64,000 nucleotides of DNA from Endocalyx cinctus (Eukaryota > Ascomycota > Sordariomycetes > Amphisphaeriales > Apiosporaceae): the NCBI GenBank assembly GCA_001600455.1, contig BCKC01000003.1:3200315-3264314 (forward strand), written 5' to 3'. A program made the translations under genes and the position numbers. This document shows positions 21,620 to 34,929 of the stretch, piece after piece. The notes beneath the pieces are model-generated. The model was not told the origin of the DNA and ran no database searches. It saw only the letters and a program-made list of their open reading frames with translations. Each line of letters begins with the position of its first letter. The first letter of the stretch is position 1.

Positions 21620-24600
21620 CTAACCCAGAGAAACCTCCCTCCACCGCCCCCTCTCCGTATGCCACCACCTCTCGCTCCCGTTCTTATCAGATCCTTTTCC
21701 GGTACTCTCGGACCCGGCGCGTCCGTACGAGTTCCACCGACCGTTACAACCTTCCCGCCTACCGTCCCCCTCGGGAACGGCCACGCATCCGAGGTCCTCC
21801 CCGCCGTCGCCGAAGAGGACGTCGTCCGCGACGTCGACGACGCCGCCGTTCTCGTCGCGGGCGCCCGGATCGGCCGAGAGGAGGTAGGTCAAGGGGGAAC
21901 CGACCTCGCCGATGAACGCGCCGAGGCCGAACGAGTTCACCACGGACCCGTCCTCGTCCGTGACCCGGACCTCGAACTTGGGCTCGTCCCGCGCCGCCTC
22001 GAGCCGCGCCTGCGCCGCCCGCCGCGACAGCACCAGGTGGCTCGAAAATTTCCCCTCGGCCGCGTCCCGGTGGCCGCCGCTGCTGATCGACGGCCGGCCC
22101 CCGTTGTCCGGCGCCGACGTCGTCGAGGACGTCGTGGATTTGCGCGCGAGCGGGAAGCTCGCCGCCTTCTTCGGGATCGCCGGCGACTGCGGCGAAAGCG
22201 GCGAAGGCGACTTGGCTAGGTTGTTATGATGGGCGATGCCCGAAGTGATGAGTTTGGGCATGTTGGTGCTCGCGCTGGTGCACTGCGCAATCAGGCCCCG
22301 GTACTTGTCGCTGGCCGTCTCGATCCTTTCGACGGGTCTGCAGAGGGACTGGAATATGCCCTCGGGATCGGTGGGAGTCCTGAGCGTCCGCAGGGATGGG
22401 AATCCCTTCGTCATTATGCTCTTGGCGAGGATATGGTCGGCAGCGGTGGCGGTTGCACTGGTAGCATTCGGCGACGAGGAAGATAAGGACGGATCAAGGA
22501 TTATATCCCAGTGGAGTTTCTTGAGGGAGGCGGAAGCCAAGTATGGGAATAACCATATGCTCTCGTTGACCGGTAATTGAGGCGCGACGTTCTGCACAAA
22601 CGTGAACGTCTCCAGCCGGGGTAAACTTGAGACGACCTGGGCCAGAGTGGGCAGCGAGTCCACATCGACGTGATGCAAGGTCAAGTTTCGAATAGACTGG
22701 CTAGAGGGCCGCCTCGCGAACGACGACAGACCCTCACTCGATATGCCCGGTAGATGCGAGAGCGTAAGCGTCCGAAGGGGCGGTAGCGAGAGCAGGTTCG
22801 CATCGTTGAAAGCCGTGAACGGTAAGCAAGACAGGTGTAAACTCTCGAGCTTCGGCATATGAGACAGAATATCCGGGAGTAGGGTGATTGGCGTCAGCGT
22901 GGCGCCGGGCAAGCAATGGATGGTGAGTTTTCTCAGATTCGTCCAATTCATGTGAAGATCGAAAAATTCGTCGCTCTGCTCGGGCAGTAAATCATCAGGC
23001 GCTTCTTGGAAATCCGGTTTGCTAGGACTCAGCATTGGAGCTGCGTTAGATTTCCGGCGACCGCCCTGCGCTGGCGAGGGCTCTAGTACCCAAGACATCT
23101 CTCGCAGGTTCTCTCTTGTCGAGAGCGCATGGAACAGACGGTCAAACGAGAAATCGAAATTCGGGTAGAAGCCGACTAATCGCTCGAAATTTGGACATGC
23201 CATGATGACGGAGGCTATCAGCTTCTGATACGAGTCGAGAGGAACGCCTTGAGGCAGCATCGGCGCTTTTAGGCTGCGAACGAGAGAGGCGATTTCCGGA
23301 TTGGATCTGAGAGTGCGACGGAGTAGTACTAATCGAGAGCCAAAATTTAGTTTATACCGTTTCTTTTGAGTAACCGAGTCGGCGCCGATGAGTTGTATAT
23401 CCTCATAACTATTCAATCGTATTTTGGTCAGCTTTTCTCCACTCTCCTTCCAACCCCGGTTTTAGGACGGTGTTTCGGGAATACTTACAGCGCTGCCTGT
23501 GCCACCTTCAATAGCTTGCGTGCCGAGAGGGCCACTGCGCCGAGATCCCGCATCATGCAGGTCGCGCAACTAAAACTCCCCGGACTTAGATGCAATTCCC
23601 TTAACTTGTCTAATATGAGTGCCAAGACTTCGTCGGGCAATTTGGAGAACAACTCGCCCGGGTCTCTCCTCTTTCGGTATTGCTTAATCGGCGCAGGTCG
23701 CTGCCATCCGTATTGCGGGCTCCTCGGTGCGGAATACCAAGACTCCATACTCGTTCTGGTACTCGTACTCGTAGGGCTAGATAAAATAGTATCAAAAGTG
23801 GTACTGGTAGCGCTGGTGGTGCTGGAGCCAGCGCTGCTGGAGGGTCTTCGTTGGTACATATTGGATTGACAGTCGATTTGAGCGTAATTCCCCATCAATG
23901 CAGGTGGTAGTTTAGGAGTAGATCTTTGGCTGGCCTGCTGCTGAGGGTTCGCATTATAATTGTAGCGGTCTGGTCTTGTATTTGAATCCCTTGTAGATTT
24001 TCGTAACCCGGTAAATTCGGATGCAGCCCCAAAATTATTATTAGTATTATTTGTGGTAGTATTCTGCGGCGCATACGAAGCGCCTGTCCCAACAACTGAA
24101 TTCATCATATAAAGTCTGGGTGGTAGCGGTTTCAAGTGTTCATCATTGAACCTTGGGCGGTAGACCACTGCAGAGGCTGAGCGAGATCTTTGATGATAAA
24201 GACATTTAGAACTAAAAAAGAAAGAAAAAAGAAAAAAGAAAAATAAGAAAGAATATTAGTATTTGATGATTATTATTTTTATTATTAATGAATTAAAGAA
24301 ATATGATAGTAATAATAAAAATAAAAGATTTTGGTTACGACGCAAAGACAAAAGGGTAAGGGAAGGGAAAAAAAAAAAAAAAGATCAGACGTTATGATCT
24401 GCAGGTTTCAATGGACCACAAGTATTTTTTGAGGGCGATTAGGGGTTCTAAAGCTGCCCCGGACCTTATGACCAGGATGAATGGTCAAGGTATCGGTAGA
24501 CGATCTCACTCTGCTTTTCAAAGACCAGCCGTGGCAGCCATGGGTTTATGATTAAAACCCCGGAAAAGTTTCCCATCATCGTTCATTTCTTCCCTTTTTA

Positions 24601-25716
24601 GTCTTTACTTAAAACAAAGAAAGAGATGACGTTCCATTAGAATTTTAAAAAATAACATATGCATAAACAATTTAGTCTGTCTTCTGAAGAGAGAGAGGGG
24701 AGAGACATAGAGAGAGAAGAGTGAGAACCCTCACCACTCCCCCAGGCATCTTAAGGGTTCTGGCCCATTATTGTGCACGATGTTTTACCACTAGGCAAAT
24801 TTTATGACGCGGTAATTCAGAATCCGGTTGTATAGCGCTTTGATGTGGAAATTAAGCTGCTAACCCCCTTTTATTTTGGATTTTTTTCTTGGTGAACTAA
24901 ATATGTAGTAAGTTCATAGATAAAATGTTCCATGGATAAAATAATAGCTCGCCATTATTATTATTAGTTCCCACAGAAGCACGATAGTTGGCCAAGTAAT
25001 GACGACAACTTTTTTTATTTTGCAGGATCATCTTAGAAATAACCATTCGTAAAATCAACTGATTTTTTTTTTTTAGTGTAAGGGAAAATAGTGAACCGCT
25101 TGTTGCGTACTCTGGTCCTTTTTGTCTTGTGTACCACCGTCAACTCGTAGTGTACCCAGGAATAGTTGGGGGCTATCTTTCAATAGGTGGATTTATATTT
25201 ATATATAAATATAAATATATAAATACCTAGACGACCATTCAAAACTTTTTGAGTCTTACTTGAATATGTGTTGTGTTATATAGGAAGAATGAAACATAAA
25301 CGCAGAAGAAACTGATTAAAGGTCTTCACCGAAAAAAAAAAAAAAAAAGGGAAACTGTCCGACTTCGGTTTTAATAAATTCTTGAAGGGTGAAAATAGAA
25401 GGAAAAAAAAAAAGGATGCATTTACTCACGCGTTTTGGTTTGAAGGCAGCTGCTGCTGATAACTCGGTTTGGTTACCGAAACTCCTTTCGCCCTACTGTC
25501 GGATACGCCATCCCTCCAATACCGCGTGCCTTGTCGATCCAGCTGCACATCCTCAATCGTGATCTCCGTCCCTAATTTTGTCCCCACGATAGTATCCGGC
25601 TGCGCTGGTAGCGAAATCCTTTTCTTGAGCTTCCGACCGCCCGGCCTTGGCTTAAACAATCGTCCGTACGAGGTCTCCCGCCGCTGCGAGTCAGGTAGTT
25701 CTGCAAACGCGCTCAT
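21620..25716 (-). CDS. F-box/leucine-rich-repeat-like protein
   Basis: Three exons: 25716-25430, 24211-23489 and 23408-21620; total 2799 nt, 932 residues. Intron 1 is unusually long (24212-25429, 1218 nt) but has a GTGAGT donor and a T-rich tract ending TTTTTTAG, and it joins the exons in frame; intron 2 is 80 nt. The N-terminal exon encodes a basic region (PGGRKLKKRISLP). Residues 110-280 are disordered and Asn/Ser/Thr-rich. An F-box-like helix pair lies at about 285-337 (KLPDEVLALILDKLREL, then CATCMMRDLGAVALSARKLL). Residues 480-620 show leucine-rich repeats such as LRKLTIHCLPGATLTPI and LRTLTLSHLPGIS. The C-terminus is Ser/Pro- and Gly-rich. The likely role is substrate adaptor for an SCF ubiquitin ligase, by analogy only. 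If the long intron is wrong, exons 2-3 would begin elsewhere and the N-terminal exon would be a separate small gene. Confidence 0.75.
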
Positions 25717-25838
25717 CTTCTGCTTTCCTGTCTCGTCCTCGCCTTCTGCATCATACGCAGCCCCTAAAACGATTAGTTTTCTGCAGCTATTGAACCTGGT
25801 TGTCGGTGTTTGTTTTTCTTTTTCCGGGAGTGTATATG

Positions 25839-25900
<62 letters not shown>

Positions 25901-27576
25901 GCCTTGCTTGATGAATACTGCTGCGCTTCTATTATGCCCTTCTTGAATCTTATTTCTGGTGTCCGGCGTTTTAAAGTCAAGGTCGATATTTACTCACGGC
26001 GTTTGATGCTACCTTCGAATTTTTGGATTTTTAGTTTTTGAGGGGGAAACAAAAGTCTCACATATAAACTGAGCAATTTTTTTTCTTTCTTTTTCCCTTT
26101 AGTGTCAAGTAAAATGCAGGTTTCTGTACGTTTATAAATATATCCATTCTAGCTTACATGTCGTGTACCTGAGCAGGCATACAGCTTTTTTTCTTATTTA
26201 TGCATATGTGACCAACTGAAAGAGAGCTGAGAGAATGGCTCCGAGACACCGCCGCCTTTGCGGGTTGGGGTTTTCCTTGTTTGAGACTCTCAGCTGCAAG
26301 TTTCGGTCGCCTAGTATGACGATATCTACACAGCAAAATCTTGTATATAATCAATCTCAGGTTCCGAATTAAGAATGACACGCGCCAGCCCCAGCTATCC
26401 AAGCAGCCCAGGGCTAAGCGCGCATGGTGTGGAAGAGGCAAGGAAACCAAGCAGATTCCTTATATCCTGCTTTTTAAGCTAACAATTCAATGCGGAACCA
26501 CCCAATCCAAGATCTTTCTCTCCGCAAGCCAAGATCTGTATGTCTATCCCACTCATACGGAACTATCAAGTTCCTTTTGACATATTCGCGCGCACATACA
26601 TGCACATATACACTGACAATTAAAAAGAAAAAGAAAATTACGATTATCAAGCATCATCGCTGCATGAAGTTACGGAGGGCTGATTCAGATTTGATCTACT
26701 AAATATCTAGTTAATCGGAAACATAGTGTATGTCTCTGTTTATTTCCCTATAATTCTTGTGAGGGGGGGGGGGGGGGTAAAGGAATAAAAAAAAAATAAA
26801 ACTGCTATTATTACCATCCTTCATCCCTATTATTTTATGGAGTAGGGGGCTAAGGATGCCGATTGGCCATGATTTGATTATTTCCATTTCGTAATACACC
26901 GACTCGAGTTCACCGACGATCGATCGTCTTCAATCTTGAACATCACATTCGGTGCGACTCGGTCGTATTGGTGAAAGAAAGAAAGGAGAAAAAAGATTTG
27001 ACAGTGTCATGCTATAATGCGCTCGTCTCTCGGCCAGCTCAATTTTGATAAAAAAGTGTCAAGCTCGTAAATAACCCCTCGGATCGGAAGATCAGAGCGA
27101 GGAATAGATAACTGCAGGAAGCCTTAAATTAAGAGCGTACATATGTAGCGAATGGTAGTACCTCCCACTGTTTATCACAAGACGGCTCCGCGTGGTGCTG
27201 AAACACTTGCAACCTTCCCGTTGCGCTTTTAGATCAGTGATCAGCAGGCTCCACTAGTCTAGCTCGGCACCTCTTTTGCATATGGCGACATCTTTAAGAT
27301 ATTCATTGGACATCATGGCATTTTCATTTACGCATTCCTTCCCAGGAGCTTTTAGCCCGTCATATAGATTATAAGCCATATTTTCCGATGATCCTAGAGG
27401 CACCATATTGGTTATAAGTGGTGCATGCAACTAGGGCCCTATTGAATATCGCAATTAAAACGTATATGCCGAAGTTTCTGTCACGAAGGTCGACCATGCC
27501 ATAAGCCCGAGTTACCATATGTACATTGATAATTATCCCCCATAAAACAAAGCTGTATATCTTCGAAATCTGCCCA
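25717..27576. other. Intergenic, upstream of the F-box/LRR-like gene
   Basis: Contains the TGCG/TG microsatellite (25837-25898), a poly-G run (about 26763-26777) and AT-rich DNA. The last 570 bases form the 3' flank of the SNF2 gene. An open frame through the microsatellite translates to His-Thr and Ala-Arg-Thr-His repeats and is not a real protein. Confidence 0.55.
25837..25898 (+). repeat. Compound microsatellite (TGCG)n(TG)n
   Basis: About eight GTGC-type tetranucleotide units pass directly into about fourteen GT dinucleotides. It starts 121 bases upstream of the F-box/LRR-like gene's ATG and so is probably in its promoter, leader or a leader intron. Alternating purine/pyrimidine tracts like this can adopt Z-DNA. 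Confidence 0.9.
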
Positions 27577-30500
27577 TTAAGAAGATTCTTCATCCGTCCA
27601 CATGACCCGGGTACGTTTCTTAGGAGTGTTCCTCGACCCATCACTTCTATCGTCCTCGTCATTGGCTGAAAAGCCAACACGAGCCCGCTTTATACCCCCC
27701 TTCTTCAGCGCAAACGGGAGGCGGACGCTCGTGTGTGCATCGACCGCGTCTATTCCATTGTTCTTAGACTCTGAAGTATCTGTAATCAGCCCTTCATCTG
27801 GATGAAGCTCCCGTCCAAAGCCTCTGCCGAAGACGAACTGCGGTGTTTCGAGCATAGCAGTCTGCGCCACGCCGTCTTCGACCATGACCATTGGATTGAT
27901 TTTTGCGTTAAGGATCCATTCATAGATCTTTCGATCGTCAAGTACAGTCTTGATTCGACTATGTTCCGCTTGTGACATGTTCTTGCGTCGATCTATAATG
28001 ATCTCCTCAATGCTATCTCGCAAAACCAAGGTCTCGACGGTTACCGGCTTTTGCTGACTGATTCGACGTGCTCTTCCTATCGCTTGCGCTTCAACTTGTG
28101 GGTTCAACACAGGGCTGATGAAATATATCCGTGAAGCACTACGCATATCTAAACCGAAGGCGGCCTGACTTATGTCCATCAAGAGCACTCTGAATTTGGG
28201 ATTCTGCGTGAATGTTGCTACATACTGCGCACGTCTCTCTGCGCTGAGGCCGACCCTAGCGTAGATAAGGTGCTGAACTTGTAACTATGGCTGTGTCAGC
28301 TCTGCCAATTAATATCAAACAAGCGCGAAAACTTACAATTTCGAGCACTTCGGCTAAATAGTACGCAATGTTGTCGTTTTCGTAGAAAACAATAATCTGT
28401 TCCTCGTCCTGGTATCTTGTAATAGCGTCGATTAGATACGAAAGTTTTGCTGAAATGGTAGAAATGATTTGAGTTTTTGCCAACGGCTGGGCAATTTCAA
28501 GCCCGTTTGCTGTTATCATCGCGGATTCTCCATTGCCTTGTTGCTCAATACTAGGTGAATCCAGGAGTGCTCCCGATTTTGGTTTTGAGTGGCGATCACT
28601 TCCAAGCAGCGTGTTTCCAGCTAAGACCTTGGCTGCATTTTGTGAGCTATGCGAGGATCCATTGGATACTTCAAGAGCCGATTCTAGAGCCTGAGATCGT
28701 TCGGCCTCGCCTTGCTGGTCAAGACGTCCACTATCGATCATGCGTTGCAGAGAAGCCGGTGCATCAATGCAAGGATTCAAGAATTTCTGCAGCGAGTGAA
28801 TCATTCCAGCACCGGTACACACAGTACCATCTTCGGCCTGCTGATCATCCAACGACCAATTCTTCCCATGGTCACCTGGGAAATTCTTTAGGTAGAGTGG
28901 CATAGCATGAAATCGATTGCTAACGTCTTTTAAGCGATTGCTCACGGCTATTTTACCAAAGGCGATAGCTTCTTTCAGCAATTCCTCATCTTCGATGGAA
29001 ATGGGTACCGCTTTCTTTTCGAGAAACTCTTCGGCGGTCTCCAGCGATGTCGAAATGTCTTCGGTGGAAAAAAAGACACCCCCGAAGAAACTCGCTTGTT
29101 TTAAGTTCTTGACAATCAAAAGTAAACTTTTTCTTTGCCTCTCGTGGAAAAAGTAGTCCATATCTGTTCTCTGAGATTGAATAGAGTTGAAAATTATCAT
29201 CATAGAGAACAGATTTAACGACAGCTTATCTTGAAAAGAGCCGTCTAGTATGACGACCTTCTCGTTCACGAGAGGCAGAAGAGCTTTAACATCTCGTATT
29301 TGATGTCGGATAATTAGTGAGTCTAGAGTTGTTTTCACACAGGACCTGCGATTGCAGCCCTTGCTGTGCTGTTTCGGATGCATGGCATAAACGTTCCATT
29401 CTGCAATGGTGTCGCCACCGACTTCTTCCTTTGTATTAGCCCACGGTCTCACTTTGAGATACTTTGCTATCATATTTCCGAGTCGTTGTAAATCATCTTT
29501 TTCTTGCTTTGCGTTTGGCTCGGTCTGGTTGTTATCAGTTAAATACTGAGAGGATTGTTTGTCGACACCGTACAGCCCCCGAGAGGGTGTACCAGTAACG
29601 ACCCATCGAGCGCAAATTTCGAGGCGATCTAGAACTCTCATGACATTACTTCTCCACGCTTGACTGTGGTTTCCAAGTTTATGTCCTTCGTCGATAATGC
29701 AACGTTTGAAGTGAATCTGTTCCAACGGGCACGTAACGGCCGCCTTTGAAGAGAGTGAGGCTTGGTAATAATCTCTCTCAATCAATTCAAAGCGAGCCTG
29801 CGAGAAGAGAATCACGTCATAATCTAACAGCTCCATTACTTGAGGTATGTTCGCTTGGTCCGTTAGTACAAGGACACGTAAACCGGCGGTATGTTTTTTG
29901 ATCTCATCCTGCCACTGCTGCACTAGATTAGTTGGCACGACGATGAGACTTGTAGAGCTCAAATATACTCGTTTGATAAGAGGTTCGGTGCATACGCCCC
30001 TTCTACTCCTGCGAAAATTTTTAATCTCCACCCTACTATACCAGGCACGGTTTTCCTGCTTGGAAAGGGCCTGGATACAGCCAGGATATTCATATCCATC
30101 ACGTTGAGTATACTCAAAGTAGGATTTCCATGGGATCGAGTATCGGTTCGCCGCCGCAGCTGCCGTGTCTTTCAGACTTCTAATCTTCCCTCGACTAGGC
30201 CTTTGCGGAACAAATGGCTCTGGTGCTCGTGTTGGCTCGTTTTTAGTGCTGAGTATCAAGGCAAGACATATCAAGGTCTTTCCCGTGCCCATTTCTTCGG
30301 CGAGGATACCACCACGTGCCCCTTCGTAATACTTTGGCTCTCTATAAACACACCCAGTGACATCATCGTAGTACCATGGGTTACCAGATTGATCGGTGGT
30401 AGATATCAATCTAGGGTCCACAACCCAAGCAGGATCTAGCTCACGTTGAAGCATAACCGCGGCTGATCTTCCCTGATAGGGATAAAGAGGTGTTGTCAGG

Positions 30501-31096
30501 CCATCCACTTTACTTTCCAATAAGTTTATCATGGGAGAACGGAGGTCTGGATTTAATACTTTCTCTGGCTGAGGATCAGGTGAAGGAATATTGTTGAACA
30601 TATCAAGAAGAGATCCATTGACGTCTTGTGTCGAACGGGGTTCCTCTAAAGCCAACGACGTTTTAAGCTCAGACTGGCTATCATCACCGTTCCAGGAGAT
30701 CGATGAATATTCAAGTCGAGATAATAAAAGAGATATGACTTTGATAATTTCGCCACTGGGCTTGCTGAACTGTTTGTCAATGTCATGAGGCATAATGTAT
30801 ATTCGAACCTTTCCAATGACTTTTGAATCGGCACATGGTATAGTTTTCACGGACATCTGGATCCATTGCCGCTTCCATAATACGTAAAAAGGCTTCAAAA
30901 CCGGGGAACTGAGGAGAGCGGATTGTATTGCAGAGGGAAGAGAAGCACCTGATGGTATCTCATCTTGAAGGCGCGCGAAGAGTTTCCATCCTTCCAGTTG
31001 AGCTAGGGCATAGAGAGCAGATGATAGATTTTCATCATCTGCGTGGATAGTCAAGCAGCCTGCCGAAATATATCTCGGAACCCACGGCTCATCCAT
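27577..31096 (-). CDS. SNF2-family DNA-dependent ATPase/helicase-like protein
   Basis: Nuclear chromatin or DNA-repair translocase by family. Exons 31096-28337 and 28284-27577, 52-nt intron (GTAAGT...ATAG), 1155 residues. Residues 1-200 have no recognised domain. The ATPase lobe 1 follows: PLYPYQGRSAAVML (Q-motif-like) near 205, Walker A AEEMGTGKT near 267-274, TSLIVVPTNLVQQWQDEI, Walker B DEGHKLG and motif III VTGTPSRG. The linker between lobes is long and contains a CNRRSCV patch but no RING finger. Lobe 2 has EQIIVFYEN, FRVLLMDISQAAFGLDM and the arginine-finger motif QAIGRARRISQQKPV. The tail is basic with KKRTRVMW. Spacing and motif VI resemble the Rad5/SHPRH/HLTF side of SNF2 more than ISWI or CHD, but the missing RING makes the subfamily uncertain. 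Intact; no symbol assigned. Confidence 0.88.
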
Positions 31097-32278
31097 GGCA
31101 CAATGAATGGAATCTTAGAGGTTTATTCGGTGGGTAAGGTACATGGTTGCGGAAGGTGCAACTAATGTGTCTCGTCTATCTCAGTGTGATGGAATTTTCC
31201 CCCTCAATATCAGAATTGTTACGGCACTCAGATCAGACAGTTAAAATGATCAACTGGGCACGTCTAGTGGGTGAAGCGTAATGGTTGTAAGTTCAGTCTT
31301 CTATCGACATACCAGTAAGCCGTAAGATGGATATCGTTTTAGTTAAGATCAGCTAATCAAACCAAACATCTGCATGCCTGCACCTTCCTAGGCATCCACT
31401 AATGTAAACTCCGCGCATCCGATTGGTTAAAAGGATATTTATTTACCTAATCCAATGCCTCTATATAGTCATATATATACATATATAGTGTACATGCAAA
31501 AGTAAGGGTTATTGACCTTTTAGAAAGACTTTAACATCAACACAATGTCTTATTACTAGGTAGCACGGTATGTATACTCGGCTTTAAAATGCCAGTCAAC
31601 TTTTATAGGTAGGTATTATTCAAGATGGCTCATATTGAAATCATGTCCGTTCATCTCCCCCATATCACCTGAGAATGTGATGGTATCTTAGAGTTTTCGC
31701 TCCTTAGACGGAGATAAATGTTATGCCTGGGACTGGAACCTATGCAAGAAGCCGACACTAAGACAACGAGATCCATACTAAATAGAAATCATATGAATGA
31801 CATATAGCACATAAATGTTACATGAATTTCTACGAAGGTCCCATTATAGACCAGTTGACTTGAAAGTTGGGCTAATAATATACTTGGAATTTAAATATAT
31901 ATATCGAAAAGAAAGGTTAAATACAAAGAAAAAGACCATCGCGTTGATGGTGTAGGGTATCGAAGAGTAAATACGCAAAAAAAAAAAAAAAAGTTATCAG
32001 GATATTCGACAAACTCATGTCGAAACCCGTGAGCAGTAGATACACGAATTGATGGGGGTCGTGACGTTCATTTCATTGTAAATACCTGCTTCCCCCACGT
32101 AAGCATTATGAAATTCATAAAGATGAGCATGTTGATCTTGAATGAAAAAAAAAAAAGGAAGTTAATCATGCCCATTCCAAGATTGGAATGCGGTGTCATG
32201 AGAGTTCAGCTGGGTGGTCGCTTTTTAACCACCTTCTTTAGCTGTCCCCTGGTAATTAGTAAATTAAAAATTAGAAAA
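31097..32278. other. Intergenic, no gene recognised
   Basis: AT-rich; promoter of the SNF2 gene on its right-hand limit and 3' flank of the coiled-coil gene. A poly-A run (31977-31992) and a TATA/ATATAC-rich patch (31465-31485) are the only notable items. Confidence 0.5.
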
Positions 32279-34929
32279 TCAGAATGTCTCCTCCACCTCC
32301 GCTGTCGGCTCCTGGACTTCCCTCATCTCCAGGCCCTCTAATACTTGTTGAGCAATCTCTAGGCGTTTGCGGTATGATTGCTTCTCGTCGTCTGAAATAT
32401 CGGTTTCCGTCAAACCTATGACACATCGACTGAGGCTTGCGACTAACTGGTCTACGAGCAGTTGGTCCTCCTTTGCGAGTGTTCCCATAGGCGAACTTCT
32501 TCTACCGTGCTCCGCGATATTGATCGTCTCATCCATAAGGGCCTGGGAAATGCGTTTCAACTCCCTGTCCGGAGAATCTCTTGGCGTCAAGACCCCTCCG
32601 TTTGTCTTAGGTCTATTAACAAGAGGAAAACTTCGGTGAGTGCCAACCGACTCGAAAGACGACACAGAAGGACGGTGCCCGGGAATTGCAGCGCTGCTTT
32701 TTGGCCGGCGAACTGTACGCTTCTTTGACTGGCTTTCAGAAGAGCTGGGATCACTCAACTCAGAGATGCGCGCATTTCGTTTTGCGATAAGTTCGTCCGG
32801 ATAATCATCTATAGCATCGTAACCTGTCCGAGTTGTCCTTCCTTCGGTGGCTGTTTCAAACGAATCTGTCGTACATGTCGAAGCTACACTTCCTCGCCGC
32901 GAATGACGACTCTGCGAAGTTGGGCCTCGAGCAGTCTCGATCGAGCCTTCCGAGCTGAGAGTCTCTAGACTGGATCGCTTATTTAACCGCCTTTGACTCA
33001 TGCTTCCCATGGCGCTGTGCAAGAAGAAGTGCTCGTAATCAAAGGCGTCTTCTCGGTCTTCATGAGACAGCTGCACTTGAACGGTGTCATGGTATGATGA
33101 CTCTCCACTTTCACTTGCACCATCATCGAATACACCTTCTTGTTCATCATCATAACCATCCTCTGTCCGCAAATCATCAATATCTTCCGTCGGTTGGCTG
33201 TTTACTACAACTGTAGTTTCATCTAGAGACGGAGGAGTGCTGCTGGTTAGTACTCCAAGTTCGGTGGCTGGCGGTGTCGTATCGTCAGCATCACTGTAAT
33301 AGCTTCCATCGGTCTCTTCGTCTAATTCCGGTATCTCTTGCTCTTTGGTAGCTGCACCCGGTTTCTCTTCGGGATTCGACATCTCGCCATTCGATACTGA
33401 ACGGGCAGGTTCCTTGCTTTCAAGGGCGGCAAGAGTGGCGTCGTTCTGAGTCTTTGTCTCTGCGTACCATTGCTCCACGCGGGCGTGCGTGAAAGGACTG
33501 GGGGTTCGCAAGCTCTGCAGACTTCTACGCTTAAGAGTGTCTGCTCGCGCTTGGTCTCTTAAGGAGGATAATCTCCCCTTCAGGTCCTTCATCTGATCTT
33601 TCAAGTCCCGCATCTGCGTCGTCGATGCCGCTCTTTTCAACACCCTATCAGAGGAACCGCCAAATGTGGGACTGAGCAGATTTTCGCTTTTGCTGTCGTC
33701 GAAGTTTACGGGCGAAAACTCGAAATCTTGCGCCGTTTCATCTTCACTAAGCGGTTCTAAGGCATATTCCTTCGACTGCAGAGAAGTTTTGCTTTTGGCA
33801 AAGGATGGATGGCCGTATATCGAATCTCCTCCCTGGCCGTCATTGGGACTTTCACGCATCGAATCCAAGCTGGGCGAATTCTTAAAGGGCGGTCGATACC
33901 CACCGGCAGCGCCAAGTGCACTTGAAGATCTTTCTATAATTGTGCTTGGTCTTCCAAAAACCGGAATATTGTTCTCGCTAGATATTCTGCTATGTCTATG
34001 TGAGCCGCCTTGAATACCAGCATCACGCTCGCGGTGGATCGCTGTGGCGGGCTTATACATCGACGACGCAGTTAAATCGGAGATGGTAGAGGATGCCGTT
34101 GGTGAATATAAAGTAGACCGCGCCCGGTTCAGATTACCTTCCATAGTCTTTCGCCTCGTTAGCTTCAACCCAGGCAGCTAGCTAGCTGGCAAATCCAAAA
34201 AGGAGAACTCACCGTTAAACGTCGTTTGGCATTGGCCAAAATTTGCTCGGCTCTTCGACTTAAGGCAGTTGAGTATTGCTCCTCCTCATAAGCACTCGGA
34301 TTCTCTCTAGCCCGTGATATTGTTTCTTGTACGGAAGTGTCATCTATGTAAGAATCGGCCACACTTTCTTCGTCGTCCCCTTGAAAATTGCTGTCATCGA
34401 CGCTAACAGCATCATCAAAATCAGCAAAGATATTGGTTTTTTCGTTGGTAGTGATGGTGCTGTTCGAATCAATTGAAAAGCGCCTCTCGTGATCTCTTTC
34501 CCTTTCCCGAGCAATCTTAGCCGACTTTGCCCTAATAGCGGCATAGGTCATGCCAGGACTTGCTTTCGCAGTAGCCTTTGTAGCGAAATCATTACGTAGC
34601 GAGTCGGCGCGTGATTTCGTTGGAGGACATGTGCTCTCTACTTCCGTGACTTCTCCAATATCGGACAGCATAGTCCCGTTGCCATAAATGATCGGAGTCG
34701 TGGGAGTGATTGGCGCAGAGGGGAAAGGTTGATTCAGTTGCATAGCGTCGGCGTGTGCAATTCTCCACATGTCGAGAGGTGAGTGCGATCGATCAGGAGA
34801 GGAAGGGGTGTCATCGTAATCAGGTAGAATCATATCAGGATTTGTCAAAGTAGGCGACGCAGGCAAAGGCGGGTAGGGCATTGGACCCGACCCGGACGGG
34901 TGCGCGGAATGACTAGAGGCTGTCTGCAT
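32279..34929 (-). CDS. Conserved ascomycete coiled-coil protein of unknown function
   Basis: Exons 34929-34213 and 34147-32279 with a 65-nt intron (GTGAGT donor, GAAGCTAACG branch, AAAG acceptor) give 861 residues. No enzymatic domain is seen. The first 200 residues are Pro/Ser/Thr-rich. A conserved-looking helix spans the intron junction (SRRAEQILANAKRRLT continuing TMEGNLNRARSTLY). A short coiled coil lies in the middle (MRDLKDQMKDLKGRLSSLRD) next to SLQSLRTPSPFTHAR. Then come an acidic region and a patch DAFDYEHFFLHSAMGSMS, and a C-terminal helical pair ending VLEGLEMREVQEP. This motif order recalls a widely conserved but uncharacterised Pezizomycotina family. Possible scaffolding or polarity roles are guesses. 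Many SP/TP sites suggest phosphorylation. Confidence 0.8.

Noticed and set aside
25426..25980. 184-codon frame with His-Thr and Ala-Arg-Thr-His repeats
   Set aside because: The repeats are a translation of the TGCG/TG microsatellite. Only the part from the ATG at 25716 fits as an exon of the F-box/LRR-like gene.
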